Source: Ceratotherium simum simum (taxonomy: Eukaryota > Chordata > Mammalia > Perissodactyla > Rhinocerotidae). Taken from it: a stretch of DNA of 64,000 nucleotides. The stretch covers positions 11,068,744-11,132,743 of the forward strand of contig NW_004454224.1 of assembly GCF_000283155.1 (NCBI RefSeq), read 5' to 3'. The position numbers were made by a program, and so were the translations under genes. This document shows positions 48,605 through 59,655 of the stretch, one piece after another (the stretch's first letter is position 1; each line of letters starts with the position of its first letter). The notes beneath the pieces are model-generated. The model saw only the letters and a program-made list of their open reading frames with translations. It made no database searches and was not told the origin of the DNA.

Positions 48605-49408
48605 GTTTTTTTTTATTGTGGGAACATGAGTTTATAACATTATATAACTTTCAGGTGTACATCATTATATTTCGATTTCTGTATAGATTACATCATGTTC
48701 ACCACCCAAAGACTAATTACAATCCATCACCACAAACATGTGCCTAATCATCCCTTTCACCCTCCTCCCTTCCCCTTTCCCCTCTGGTAACCACCAGTCC
48801 AATCTCTGTCTCTATGTGACTGTTGTTGTTTTTATCTTCTACTTACGAGTTAGATCATATGGTATTTGACTTTCTCCTCTGACTTATTTTGCTTAGCATA
48901 ATACCCTCAAGATCCATCCATGTTGTCACAAATGGCTGGATTTCATCATTTCTTATGGCTGAGTAGTATTCCATTGTGTATATGTACCACATCTTCTTTA
49001 TCCGTTCGTCCCTTGATGGGCATCCAAGTCTTGGCTATTGTGAATAATGCTGCAGTGAACACAGGGGTGCATGTATCTTTACACATTTGTGTTTCATGTT
49101 CTTTGGATAAATACCCAGCAGTGGAATAGCTGGATCATATGGTAGTTCTATTCTTAATTTTTTGCTGAATCTCCATACTGTTTTCCATAGCAGCTGCACC
49201 AGTTTGCACTCCCACCAGCAGTGTATGAGAGTTCCCTTTTCTCCACATCCTCTCCAACACTTGTTTCCTGTCTTGTTAAATATAGCCATTCTGATGGGAG
49301 TGAGTTGATATCTCGTAGTTTTGATTTGCATTTCCCTGATAGTTAATGATGTGGAACATCTTTTCATGTGCCTGTTGGCCATCTGTATATCTTCTTTGGA
49401 GAAATGTC
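48605..49408 (-). mobile_element. LINE-1 3' part, antisense, 5'-truncated
   Basis: A T-run is followed by GTGTACATCATTATATTTCG and the complement of the ORF2 C-terminus. The minus-strand frame 49035-49472 contains [20 protein letters not shown] and [30 protein letters not shown] (left) and TAGAACATAGTG (right) are an imperfect target duplication. Confidence 0.88.
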
Positions 49409-49639
49409 TAGAACATAGTGTTTTGACTGTACATTCTTGGTGGGATAACTCTAAGGATGAAATGAACTGCAAAGAACTCTTAATTCATTCATTGGTCTTG
49501 ATTCTTAGTAATAATATTGGTATTATTGTATTGAAATTGTTGTATGCATACTTATTATTAAACAAATATGTAATTATATTAACATTGGTAGGAAACCAAA
49601 TTTTTAGCATAAGGTAGAAGATATAAGTGTAAATTCAAA

Positions 49640-50780
49640 TAAATAAAAAAAATTTTTAAGTAATCTTAAAGTAGAATTGAACATACCAGTATGAATCACC
49701 AATTTTTCTGACTTTTAAAGTTATGTATTTTTTAGCTTTGTCCGCTAAAGAAAACTTAGAAGCAGTGAGCACTCCCACTGCCTAGAATGTGTTCTCTAAA
49801 TGCCATTGCTCACTAAAAAGGAGAAATGGCTTATTCTAGGCCTCAAGTAGAAATATACAAGATGAGCCTGGGTATCCTGTTTAGCCAGAAGGCAAGGAAG
49901 CTATCAAAGGCCAATGAGATTATGTCAAAGGATTTAGGAACTTCCACTTCCAGCCATGATCAAATAACAAGGACTGGATTCAACCTCCTACCTTGAACAA
50001 CTAAAAAATGGACGAATCACATTAAACAACAGTTTTTATATATTACACAACAGATAGTGCAGGACAGTGATTCTGGAAAGAGGAGAAACAAACAAATGAA
50101 CCCTACAATTGCCCCCACCATACTACCTAGAGAGAATTTCCAGGCTACAAAATAGGCGGGGGATGGATATCCAACTAGTATCTGGCAAATCTCTCTGAGT
50201 TGAGAAGACAAAGTTCAGAGTTCACGGAGGTCCAGGCAGCTATAATTTATAGAAAAGAGTACTGAAAAGGAGATAAATACACAGAGCCAGAGAGAGCTCC
50301 AGACAGAGGAGAATCCCTGGAGTGCACACAGAGCTGGGAATAATTTCTGTTCCTACCAGGCAGCATGGAAAACCTCGTATTTCATAAGGCATCAGGTGGA
50401 GTCCTAAGAAGGGTTTGCCTGAATGGTGGGGGAAAGTTAGCCCTAGCCTACAGGCTTCTCTGGTCCCACCTAACAAAGCTTTACAAAAGTAAGACCCAAA
50501 AGGCTCAAACTGTTTCCAAGTAACTTTATAGCGTCCCAGAAAAAAAAGTTCAAGAATATTTATAGGAGTACAGAAATATCCTGCACCCAACATGGTAAAC
50601 TTTACAATGCTGGGCATCCAATAAAAAATTATTTGCCATGCAAACAAGCAGGAAAAATAAGACCCATAATGAAGGGGGAAAAAATTAGTCAATGGAAACC
50701 TATTAAAAAGAGGATGGAAAGCAAAGAAAAATAAAGGAAAATATATATTCTGGTCTCTTTAGCCTTGGTTCAGGGGACAA
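49640..50780 (+). repeat. Old L1-like 5' region
   Basis: Continues the old L1 character seen before the insertion (TGGATTCAACCTCCTACCTT, AATCTCTCTGAGTTGAGAAG). The 150-codon minus-strand frame at 50240-50692 has no recognisable family. Confidence 0.4.
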
Positions 50781-50790
50781 GAAAGGTTAG

Positions 50791-51006
50791 GCAGTGGTTC
50801 TTAACTGGATAATTTTGCCCTCAGAGGACATTTGGCAATGTCTGGAGACATTTTTGATTGTCATGGCTAGAGGGAGGGGTGCTACTGGCATCTAGTGGGT
50901 AGAGGCCAGGAATGCTGCTAAACATCCTATAATGCACAGGACAGCCCCTACAACAAGGAATTATCTGGCCCAAAGTGTCAATAGCGTTGAGGCTGAGTAA
51001 CCCTGG
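50791..51006 (+). mobile_element. MER20 (hAT-Charlie) DNA transposon
   Basis: GCAGTGGTTCTTAACTGG at one end and GAGGCTGAGTAACCCTG at the other are inverted termini. The interior holds GACATTTGGCAATGTCTGG and GGCATCTAGTGGGTAGAGG. Non-autonomous, about 216 bases. Confidence 0.85.
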
Positions 51007-51614
51007 GTTAAACGGAGGGTGAGAGTGGGAATGGGAATTCAAGAGAAAGAAACCATCTCAGCGGCCTGCCTTCCTTTGTCTTGGTTAGAGAATAGGGTTG
51101 GAGAAGGTGAAAAGTTTCCTTCTCAATCTGAATATACTCAAATACTTACTGGAAAATATTCCTTTGAAAATACTTCTATTCTAGCATGTATCACATTGTA
51201 TTACAGTTTACTGGTTTTTATGTGTATCTCCCATACGATAAATATGATAACTTGAAGATCAGTATTAAATCTGGATATTTGTCTTTGTATCCCCAGAACT
51301 TAGTACAGTTATTAGCCTGTAGTACCACTCAAACCTATGATTGAATGAGTAAGATGAATAAATAAACGAATTGTCCCAATACTATAGCTGCAGCAGACAC
51401 TCATTAAACCCAGAATAAATTTCTGGGGATTCTAGTGGCTCTATCTCTGGTGCCTCACACCTGTATTCAATGTGGAAAAGGCTTAATAGGTAATTGCCTA
51501 GCACACTAGTTTATTTCTGGGAGTGTGAACCAGGTCAGTGTTATGTTTGTTTTATGCAAATGAATACATAGTCATAAAAAACTAAAATTTGGCAGTTTTC
51601 TTTAGCAACTATAC

Positions 51615-51765
51615 ATATTTCTGTATGGACCTTCATGTCTGCCTCTGATATCGCCAAGTCAGGAACAGCCAACTACTACTGTCTTCAAAGATACCTTTCA
51701 TTTCATTGACTGGAAGAAATATCACTTGTGTGTGGTGCCCAATTTGGATCTTAATTTGGATAGAG
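51615..51765 (+). CDS. TOP6BL: TOP6BL exon with an AC acceptor
   Basis: The exon is 151 nt, phase 0 in and phase 1 out. It begins ATA TTT CTG after CTATAC and reads [19 protein letters not shown], then [17 protein letters not shown] and [11 protein letters not shown], with a final G before GTATAT. A plain AG acceptor also exists inside it (AAGTCAG at 51662), which would start the exon at EQPTT. That would drop the conserved LYGPS block, so the upstream AC start is preferred. The incoming intron is the U12 candidate. The frame is open, and the hydrophobic strand followed by WKKYH fits the transducer-like middle region (inference). Confidence 0.85.
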
Positions 51766-51933
51766 GTATATCTCCTTCTCTTTGCACAGGAATAAAGAAA
51801 CATGGAGAATATTAGAGAAATGCAAGGAAATATAAATGGCAGGTATATATAAAAATAGGATCCAGTGATCTGATGGCCTAGGTTGTGGGGTGCAGGTGGG
51901 AGTCTGGCTAAGTTTAAGAGTGAAGTGAGAGTG

Positions 51934-52155
51934 CGGCCGGCCCTGTGGCTTGGTGGTTAAGTGCGCGCGCTGTGATGCTGGCGGCCCGGGTTCGGATCCC
52001 GGGTGTGCATCGAGGCACCACTTCTCTGTCCATCCTGAGGCCGAGTCCCACATACAGCAACTAGAAGGGTGTGCAGCTATGACATACAACTATCTACTGG
52101 GGCTTTGGGGGCAAAAAATAAAATAAATAAAATCTTTAAAAAAAAAAAAAAAAAG
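51934..52155 (+). mobile_element. ERE SINE (type B)
   Basis: GCGGCCGGCCCTGTGGCTTG head, ACATACAGCAACTAGAAGG and CTACTGGGGC. AAGAGTGAAGTGAGA is duplicated. It lies 170 bases after a TOP6BL exon. Confidence 0.93.
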
Positions 52156-52156
52156 A

Positions 52157-53309
52157 GTGAAGTGAGATGAACAGGTGTCAACAGGCAAAGCCCCATCAGA
52201 GCCTAACCATCTTGGCATTACATGTTGATGCTGGTTCTCCCCTCACTTTGTCTACTGCCTCTTCTATTCCTGGTCCTCTTGAAGTAGTCAGTGGGCCTTC
52301 ATCTTCTAGGGCCTTGTTCAGAGGTTTCTGTTGTACCTTAATCTGTCAACTCTGGGGTTTTAGAAAGGTTAGTAAAGGAGCAATGACATCTTTGAACTAT
52401 TATGGAAGAGAAATGTTTCCTAATGAAATGAGAAAATCCACACAAAATTACTTAGAAAAATTAAAACACCACATAAATGCAAGGCAGGAGTATAAACCAT
52501 TTAGGAACAAACCTAGGAAGTTGGCTGTAATATTTATGTAGCACCTAACCACATTAGCTTTGGGTGAATCATGCTGAAAGTTGGATGCTTAATAACTGGA
52601 CCAGCAAATAAAACTGGGAAATAGGAATGTGCAACCATGAGCTGATGTCTAGGAGGTTTACAGTCTTGAGCATGACTGTCATTAGCTAGAATCCTTTGAG
52701 ATTTAGAAGGTAGTCTGGTCACTTGGATCCTGAGGGTCCTGATGACCAGTAGGGAAGAGGTATTCTAGAGTTGTGACTGGCATGAGAAGATTGAAGCCTC
52801 CTGGAATGGGGAAGTATCAAGGGGGAATGATAGAATCTTCATTTAGGAAGTAAGCCTCGGGGTAAGGCTCTATTTTCTGGAGTTGGAATTTATCCCAGAG
52901 GGTGGAATGAAAGGGTGGTGTCCTTGGATAGGGTCTCTGGAGGTAAGTGGTTTTGTGAAGAATGTTTGGTCTTAACAGATGGGATGTTATGCCATCAGGG
53001 TTTTTGAATCTCTAGGGCTCTCCATATCTCCTTTTCTCTTGCATTTTTATTTTCGTTTTTTGTTGGTTTCCTTCATTTTTTTGCCAATTTGTGATGCCTG
53101 AACTTGCTAAGTTACCTTTGGAAATAAATAATGTAGAAAGTGTCCCCTCATCTCCCTTTCTCATTACTCTAAAGGATGGAACCAGGATCCACATGGAGAT
53201 ACTTCTCTATATGGATCTGGATGGAATTTAGGACTATCGTGATTTTATTCTAAAGGATCAAGGTGCTAGAAAGTGACCAGAGGGCATCAGATTACTTGGG
53301 AAAACAAAT
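52157..53309. other. TOP6BL intron, no exon seen
   Basis: Includes a 124-codon chance frame (52167-52541) and a GGAG|GTAAGT site near 52940 without a matching exon. Confidence 0.45.
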
Positions 53310-53570
53310 ATCATATAGTATTCTGGCTAAGAGCAGATTTTAGAGTCAGTCTAAAACAGTTCCACTACTTACTGTCTCACGTTGGGCAATGTATTTAACC
53401 TGTCTATGCCTCTTTTCTTATCTGTAAAAGGGCATAAGAATAGGTCTTATACCATAGGGTTGCTGTTAAGTCTAAATGTTAAGATAGTACGGGCAAAGAA
53501 TTTAATATGGTATGTGGCATGTAGTAAGCATTCAATACAAGTTAGCTGTTACCATTATCATTACTCAGGT
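53310..53570 (+). repeat. MIR SINE
   Basis: GCAGATTTTAGAGTCAGTCT ... TAGTAAGCATTCAATACAAG. Confidence 0.7.
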
Positions 53571-53902
53571 TTGACTGTGACCTCTGCCTCTTACTAGCAA
53601 TACCTACCTTAGAAAGTTGTATGAGGAATGAGTGGATTTATTGTATAATGCTTCTCAGTAAATTCTAAGGAGTGCTGTTTAGTTTGCATTTTGCACACTC
53701 AGTTGTTATTTTGATGTTCTTCCTGTGCGTCACTATTAATTTGCTTCCATCATGTGGAGAGAGAAACTGATTCAGGAGAAGGGAGTGTTCAAATTTAGCT
53801 CTATCTCAGATCCTTCTTTGTTTGAGGGATAGGTTCTTTATTTACTGCACATTTTGAGGGCTTTACTTATCTTAGAATACTGTGTAATAACTTATTCTCT
53901 AG

Positions 53903-54049
53903 ATTTGGTGTTTCCAGATGTGAGTTATCAGGTGGAATCCAGTGAGGAGGATAAGTCTCAGAATATGGACCCCCAGGGACAAACTCTGCTGCTTTTTCTC
54001 TTTGTGGATTTCCACAGTGGATTTCCAGTCCAGCAAATGGAACTGTGGG
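53903..54049 (+). CDS. TOP6BL: TOP6BL exon
   Basis: The acceptor is AACTTATTCTCTAG and the donor is TGGG|GTAGGT. The exon is 147 nt: two bases completing GAT (Asp), 48 codons and one base. It reads [19 protein letters not shown], then [19 protein letters not shown] and [10 protein letters not shown] across the junction. The block [11 protein letters not shown] is a strongly hydrophobic strand, preceded by an acidic serine-rich loop. This is one of the most recognisable stretches of C11orf80. No stop or frameshift is seen. Confidence 0.92.
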
Positions 54050-54319
54050 GTAGGTATAGGAGAATGGGACTGCCAGCTTGGGTGTGTTTAAATGTTAAGA
54101 GAATAAAGAAAGGGAGACTTTATATGATGTATATATCTGAATTAGAATAATGAATGTCAATGAAAAACCTTGCTTAAATAAGTTAAACAAATTAAATGCT
54201 CTGTGGAAAAGATCTGTATCTTGAAGCGTCAGTTAAATGATGACATTCCCAGATTTGGTTGGCCGGAAATCAGTAGACACTTCCTATAATGCTCCCTACA
54301 GAGTATATTACTTTAGATG

Positions 54320-54462
54320 GGTGGTTCTCAACCTTAGCTGCACAATATATTATCTGGGGAGCTTCTAAAAAATGCCCAAACCTCACCCCCAGAGATTCTG
54401 ATTTCCTTGGACTGAGGTGGGGCTCAGGTATCAGTATGTTTTTAAAGCTTCTCAGGCTTGAG
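54320..54462 (+). repeat. MER5A-like hAT element
   Basis: GTGGTTCTCAACCTTAGCTG ... CCCCAGAGATTCTGATTTCC. Non-autonomous, lacking its far end. Confidence 0.7.
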
Positions 54463-54739
54463 GAGAATTCACTGCTCTGCTGCTTTTCCAGGTGGAATCA
54501 AGAAATGTTATTGGCCTTGCTTGGCCTTGATGCAACATCTCAAGTATAACATGAGGAGATGTGGGAGTGTTTTGGTATGAATGGCTTTGTGTGATTGCCA
54601 CATAGACCTCTGGAAAGGGAGAAATTGTCCTTGTTCAGGCATACAAGGGAGAGCCTTTGGCGTTTATCTAACAGATGGGTGATAACCTGTTATCAGAAAG
54701 GTTCTCTCTGTTAGAGGTAAAGCAGTGATTTTGCTGTTT

Positions 54740-54925
54740 TGTGGTCCATGAAACACATGCATCAGAATTGCCTAGAGTATTTGAAAATGTGCAGTTTCCT
54801 GCGCCAAGGATTAACTCATTGTTTTGCTGTAATTTAAAAATCTGGTACCGCTGAAGAATCTGCATTTTTAACAAGATTCTCAGGTGATCCTTAGATATAG
54901 TAAAGTTTGAAAACCACTGAGTAGG
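54740..54925 (+). repeat. MER5A-like hAT element
   Basis: GAAACACATGCATCAGAATT ... TTTAACAAGATTCTCAGGTG ... GTTTGAAAACCACTGAG. Confidence 0.7.
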
Positions 54926-55555
54926 GAGTTGGCTTATGCTTTTTAATCCAATAAACCCTGAGACATAAATTTAAGTATTTCTCAATGCCCTCCTAAACTC
55001 TGAGGGAAGTAGCAAGAAGTGGAGCTTATAAATGTCTGGGGAAAAGTTCAGAAGCCTGCCTTTTGGTGCTCCTGATTTGTTTCTGTGTTGTTCTTTCTCT
55101 GTGGGCCAGTGTTTTTTCCTGGGACTCTACTCTCCAGGCATTCCAATGATGTTTGGTGTGGCCCTGTTCCTGTGGCCTTGAGTCATAAGAGAAGTGAGAC
55201 AGCGTATAACCTCAGATCAGAAGAGCTCACTTTGGCTGGTTCCAGCTATTTGTTGAACAAACCATTGTCAGCTGTGGGATTCTTCCTGCTGCCTGCCTTC
55301 CATGCCTCTCCTACCCTTTCCCAAGATGTATATATTCTTTAGGAGAGAATCACTGCTTTCCTGGGCTCTGGCTTGCAACTCTTTGTTTGAGGAGCTGGTG
55401 TTCTCTGGTGCCCCACTGTCCCATTCATTAAGGCCCTGGAATGGGAACATAGAAGAGACCCAAACTAATGAGGCTTCCAGCAAGGAAGTCAAAGGTGAGG
55501 ATGCCCAGGGTCATTACCTGGCCTGTGCTCACATGGACAGAGACTGAAAAGAGAA
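54926..55555. other. TOP6BL intron, no confirmed exon
   Basis: Relatively GC-rich. A segment 55343-55494 has an AG before and GTGAGG after, but in the gene's phase it contains an in-frame TAA and its pyrimidine tract is poor. Confidence 0.45.
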
Positions 55556-55559
55556 GCAG

Positions 55560-55750
55560 CTTAGTATTGTGGAAAAGACTTTAGGGTAGAATCAAGAGAC
55601 CTGACTTTAATTTTATTTCTGCTACCAAATTCCTCAATGATTTTTGGAAAGCAAGTCACATAAATCATCTGATCCTCCCTTTTCATGTATTTAACATGAG
55701 ATTGTTAGACTAGGTGATATCAAAGGCCCTTCCAAGTCTAAAGACCCTCT
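55560..55750 (+). repeat. MIR-like fragment
   Basis: TAGGGTAGAATCAAGAGACC ... GTGATATCAAAGGCCCTTCC. Confidence 0.5.
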
Positions 55751-56057
55751 TAAGACTTAAGATCTGTTATCTTCTGGCAGGTTTTGTTTTTTATTTATTT
55801 ATTTTTTTTGAGGTCTGCTAGAGGGAGCACCTTATTCAGTCTTCCCTAGGATGACCTAACATCTGATACCATGTTCGGAATCCTGTTGAACATACCTCAA
55901 GCACTCAGATTCCTCAGAAACCAGTGTTACCTATCATTCTTACAGTACTGTGATAGTTTCTGTTTAGCTTGACTCTGAAGGCCTGTAGCATCTCAGGTAG
56001 TTGTATTCAGTATTGGATTAAGTCCATCACTGCATTAGTAAACATAGTATCTTTTTA

Positions 56058-56256
56058 ATTTTTATTTATTTATTTTTTCCCCCAAAGCCCCAGTAGATAG
56101 TTGTATGTCATAGCTGCACATCCTTCTAGTTGCTGTATGTGGGACGCGGCCTCAGCATGGTCGGAGAAGCGGTGCGTCGGTGCGCACCCGGGATCCGAAC
56201 CTGGGCCGCCAGCAGCGGAGCGCGAGCACTCAACCGCTAAGCCACGGGGCCGGCCC
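56058..56256 (-). mobile_element. ERE SINE (type B), antisense
   Basis: CCCCCAAAGCCCCAGTAGAT start and CCACGGGGCCGGCCC end, CpG-rich. ACATAGTATCTTTTTAA is present on both sides. Confidence 0.95.
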
Positions 56257-56739
56257 ACATAGTATCTTTTTAAATTTCCTTACACATTTGGTAGTTTAGG
56301 ACTAGCCTTTGAAGAATATGCACTGTGAGGGTAAGTAGATTTAGATATGTGGATATAGCTATAGTAATTCTGTCTTCTTTTTCCCCTCTACTTTCTCATA
56401 TCCTTGGAAGCTTTCTCTAGAGCTCCTTTTAGGAAACAGATTGTGCAGAACAACAGTCTGTTTCCATGTGTCTTTAAAAAATCACTTAATTGGCCTTCTG
56501 CCCACCTAGTCATGGTAACTTTTGTATGATTACCCATTATTTTGCCACAGAGTTAAAGGCTTCTAGTGATATCAGCAGTTTTAGAAATGAACTTGTAGCT
56601 TTTTAATTAAATGTCTGCTTTCAAAAGAGGTCTAACTGATTTCTTGAGACTATTCTTAGGACCAAACTGTAAAAAATAGTAATCCAGATGATATCATAGC
56701 AACAGTGATATTTTCCCTTTGATTATTACAATGTACATT

Positions 56740-56930
56740 TCAAAACACTTCATATATATTATTCCAGTTTATCTGCACAACATACCTGTGAGAGCAGGTG
56801 GTATAAAGCCACTTTCTGTACTGAAGTGAGAAAAGTGAAGTGACTTGGTCACCACTAGTTGGTGGTAGAATTGACCCTAGAATCTATGTTCTCCTGACTC
56901 CAGTTCCAGACCCCTGTTGAGCAGATGACA
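56740..56930 (+). repeat. MIR-like fragment
   Basis: AAAGTGAAGTGACTTGGTCA ... TATGTTCTCCTGACTCCAG. Confidence 0.55.
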
Positions 56931-57099
56931 TATTACCTTCCCCTCCAGGAAAGCATCATGGTGCCTCGTGGTAGATAATGTTCCTTCCATTTATGGTTTC
57001 CTTTGTCGTGCAGAAGCTTTTTAATTTGATGTAGTCCCATTTGTTTATTTTTTCTTTTGTTTCCCTTGCCTGAGGAGGCATATTCAAAAAGATACTACA

Positions 57100-57337
57100 G
57101 GGGCTGGCCCAGTGGCGCAGCGGTTAAGTGCGCGTGCTCCGCTTCAGCGGCCCAGGGTTTGCAGGTTCAGATCCCGGGTGCACACCAACACACTGCTTGT
57201 CAAGCCATGCTGTGGCGGTGTCCCATATAAAGTGGAGGAAGATGGGCATGGATATAAGCCCAGGGCCAATCTTCCTCAGCAAAAAAGAGGAGGATTGGCA
57301 TTGGATGTTAGCTCAGGGCTGATCTTCCTCCTCCCCA
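57100..57337 (+). mobile_element. ERE SINE (long type) inside the inverted L1
   Basis: GGGGCTGGCCCAGTGGCGC head. AAAGATACTAC is duplicated on both sides. Confidence 0.93.
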
Positions 57338-57842
57338 AAAAAAGATACTACTAAGACTCACGTAAAAGAGCGTACTGCCTATGTTTTCTTCTAGAAGTTT
57401 TATGGATTCAGGTCTTAGATTCAAGTCATTCAAGTCTTTACTCCATTTTGAATTAATTTTTGTGTGTGGTGTAAGATGTGGTCTATTTTCATTCGTTTGC
57501 GTGTGACTGTACAGTTTTCCCAACACCATTTATTGAAGAGACTTTCTTTTCTCCATTGTGTGTTCTTGGCTCCTTTGTCGAAAATTAGCTATCCATAAAT
57601 GTGTAGGTTTATTTCTGGGCTTTTAGTTCTGTTCCATTGATCTTTGTGTCTGTTTTTCTGCCAGTACCATGCTGTTTTGATCACTACAGCTTTGTAGTAT
57701 ATTTTGAAATCAGGGAATGTGATACCTCCAGCTTTGTTCTTTTTTGTCAGGATTGCTTTGGCTATTTGGTGTCTTTTGTTGTTCTATATAAATTTTAGGA
57801 TTCTTTGTTCTATTTCCATGAAAAATGACATTGAGATTTTTT

Positions 57843-58022
57843 TCCCCCCCAAAGCCCCAGTAGATAGTTGTATGTCATAGCTGCACATCCTTCTAGTTGC
57901 TGTATGTGGGACGCAGCCTCAGCATGGCCAGAGAAGCGGTGCGTGGGTGCGCGCCCGGGATCCGAACCTGGGCTGCCAGCAGCGGAGCACGCGCACTTAA
58001 CCGCTAAGCCACAGGGCCAGCC
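57843..58022 (-). mobile_element. ERE SINE (type B), antisense, inside the inverted L1
   Basis: CCCCCCAAAGCCCCAGTAG start and CCACAGGGCCAGCCC end. GACATTGAGATTTT is duplicated on both sides. Confidence 0.94.
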
Positions 58023-59479
58023 CGACATTGAGATTTTGATATGGATTGCATTGAATCTGTAGATTGCTTTAGGTAATATGGACATTTTAACTATGTTAAT
58101 TCTTCCTATTGTGAGCATGGAATATCTTTTCATTTCTTTGTGTCTTCTCAGAATGAAAAGACAATCTACCAATTGGGAGAAGATATTTGCAAATCATATA
58201 TCCGATAAGGGGTTAATATCCCAAATATATAAAGAACTCATATAACTCAACACCAGAAAAATAAACAACGTAATTAAAAAATGGGTAGAGGATCTGAACA
58301 TTTTTCTCAAGAAGATATACAGATGGCCATCAGGCACATGAACACATGTTCAGCATCACTAATTATTAGGGAAATGCAAATCAAAACCACAATGAGATAT
58401 CGCCTTATGCTCGTCAGAATGGCTATTATTAAAAAGACAAGAAATAACAAATGTTGGAGAGGATGTGGAGAAAAGGGAAACCTCATACACTGCTGGTGGG
58501 AATGTAAATCGGTGCAGCCACTATGGAAAACAGTATGGAGATTTCTCAAAAAATTAAAAATAGAACTACCATATGATCCAGCTATTCTGCTTCTGGGTAT
58601 TTAGCCAAAGAACATGAAAACTCTAATTCAAAAAGATATATGTACCCCTATGTTCATTGTAGCAATATTCACAATATCCAAGACTTGGAAAAAACCTAAG
58701 CGCCCATTGACAGATCAATGGATAAAGAAGATGTGGTGTATATATGTATAATGGAATACTATTCAGCCATAAAAAATTAAATCTTACCATTTGCAATAAC
58801 ATGGATGGACCTTGAGGGTATCAGGCTAAGCAAAATAAGTCAGACAAAGAAAGACAATTACTGTATGATTTCACTCATATGTGGAAGATAAACAAACAAA
58901 CACATAGATAGAACAGATTGGTGGTTACCAGAAGGGAAGGGGAGGTGGGGAAGAGTGCAAAAGGGGTAAAGGGGCATATTTGTATGGTGACAGATGACAA
59001 CTAGACTTTTGGTGGGGAGCCTGATGTAGTCTATACAGGAGGCAAAATACAGTGATGTCCACCTGAAATTTATACAATGTTATAAACCAATGTTACCTCA
59101 ATAAGAAATGAAGTTTAATTTAATTTAAAAAGAGAAAAATGTTCCTTTTGTCTTGCATTTTTAATGCAGCCCTCAGAAAAGCCAGCCAGCCTTAGGCTGC
59201 TTCATCATAGTACCTTTGAACAGACTATCCAACGGAGAGTAGAAAAACACTGAAAAAAGAAAGATTAATTAATAAGTATTTTCTCCAGGTGCCCTATAAA
59301 GTGAATTTTTCTGTGTCTGTTACATCAGGATCATCAATACTAGCCTATTGTTTGATGACATATTTTGCCCGTCGCTTTCACATGTTAGCTTTTCTGAGTG
59401 ATGCTGAGCAGTGGTGCCTATGGTTACTTTATCAGAGATAGTCCCCCATTTAAGAAGACCTTATACCAGCAGTTCTCAG

Positions 59480-59655
59480 TCACCTTTTTTTTTTTTTTTT
59501 AGAGTAGCAGATTTTAATACTGCACTTTCAGTAATTGATAGAACAACTGGACAAAAATTATAAGAATACAGAAGATTTGAACAGCACTATCAACCAACTT
59601 AACCTAATTAATGTTTATGGAACGCTATATCCTACAACTGCAGAATACTCATTCT
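59480..59655 (+). mobile_element. LINE-1 reverse-transcriptase-region fragment
   Basis: GATTTGAACAGCACTATCAA ... CTGCAGAATACTCATTC is sense ORF2 sequence. It is cut at the T-run of the next, antisense L1. Confidence 0.7.

Larger units (their letters stand above)
44908..51614 (+). other. TOP6BL: Candidate U12-type AT-AC intron of TOP6BL
   Basis: The intron begins ATATCCTTTT, ten of ten for the minor-spliceosome donor, and ends CTATAC, an AC acceptor. A branch-site-like TTTTCTTTAGC lies at 51596-51606, matching TTTTCCTTAAC at 9 of 11 positions, with its A at 51604, ten bases before the intron end. It lacks a long polypyrimidine tract, as U12 introns do. The intron is 6,707 nt and carries two EREs, an antisense L1 and old L1 pieces, a MIR and a MER20. 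An alternative AG at 51604-51605 would add in-frame QLY but has no matching GT donor of phase 0. Confidence 0.83.
56987..59137 (+). mobile_element. LINE-1 with 5' inversion (twin-priming product)
   Basis: 56987 to about 58150 is antisense ORF2, while about 58151 to 59110 is sense ORF2 C-terminus and 3' UTR. The antisense part begins with the complement of the [14 protein letters not shown] region. The sense part begins [15 protein letters not shown], which in an intact element follows almost directly. AATGTTCCTT at 56977-56986 and 59138-59147 is the target duplication. Two EREs (57100 and 57840) were inserted later. ORF2 pieces are broken by stops. Confidence 0.88.

Noticed and set aside
50240..50692. 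150-codon minus-strand frame with hydrophobic stretches
   Set aside because: Lies antisense in an old L1-like region. No family recognised and no supporting gene context.
55343..55494. Possible extra TOP6BL exon between AG and GTGAGG
   Set aside because: Poor pyrimidine tract. In the phase set by the exon ending at 54049 it contains TAA, and the flanking true exons already join correctly without it.
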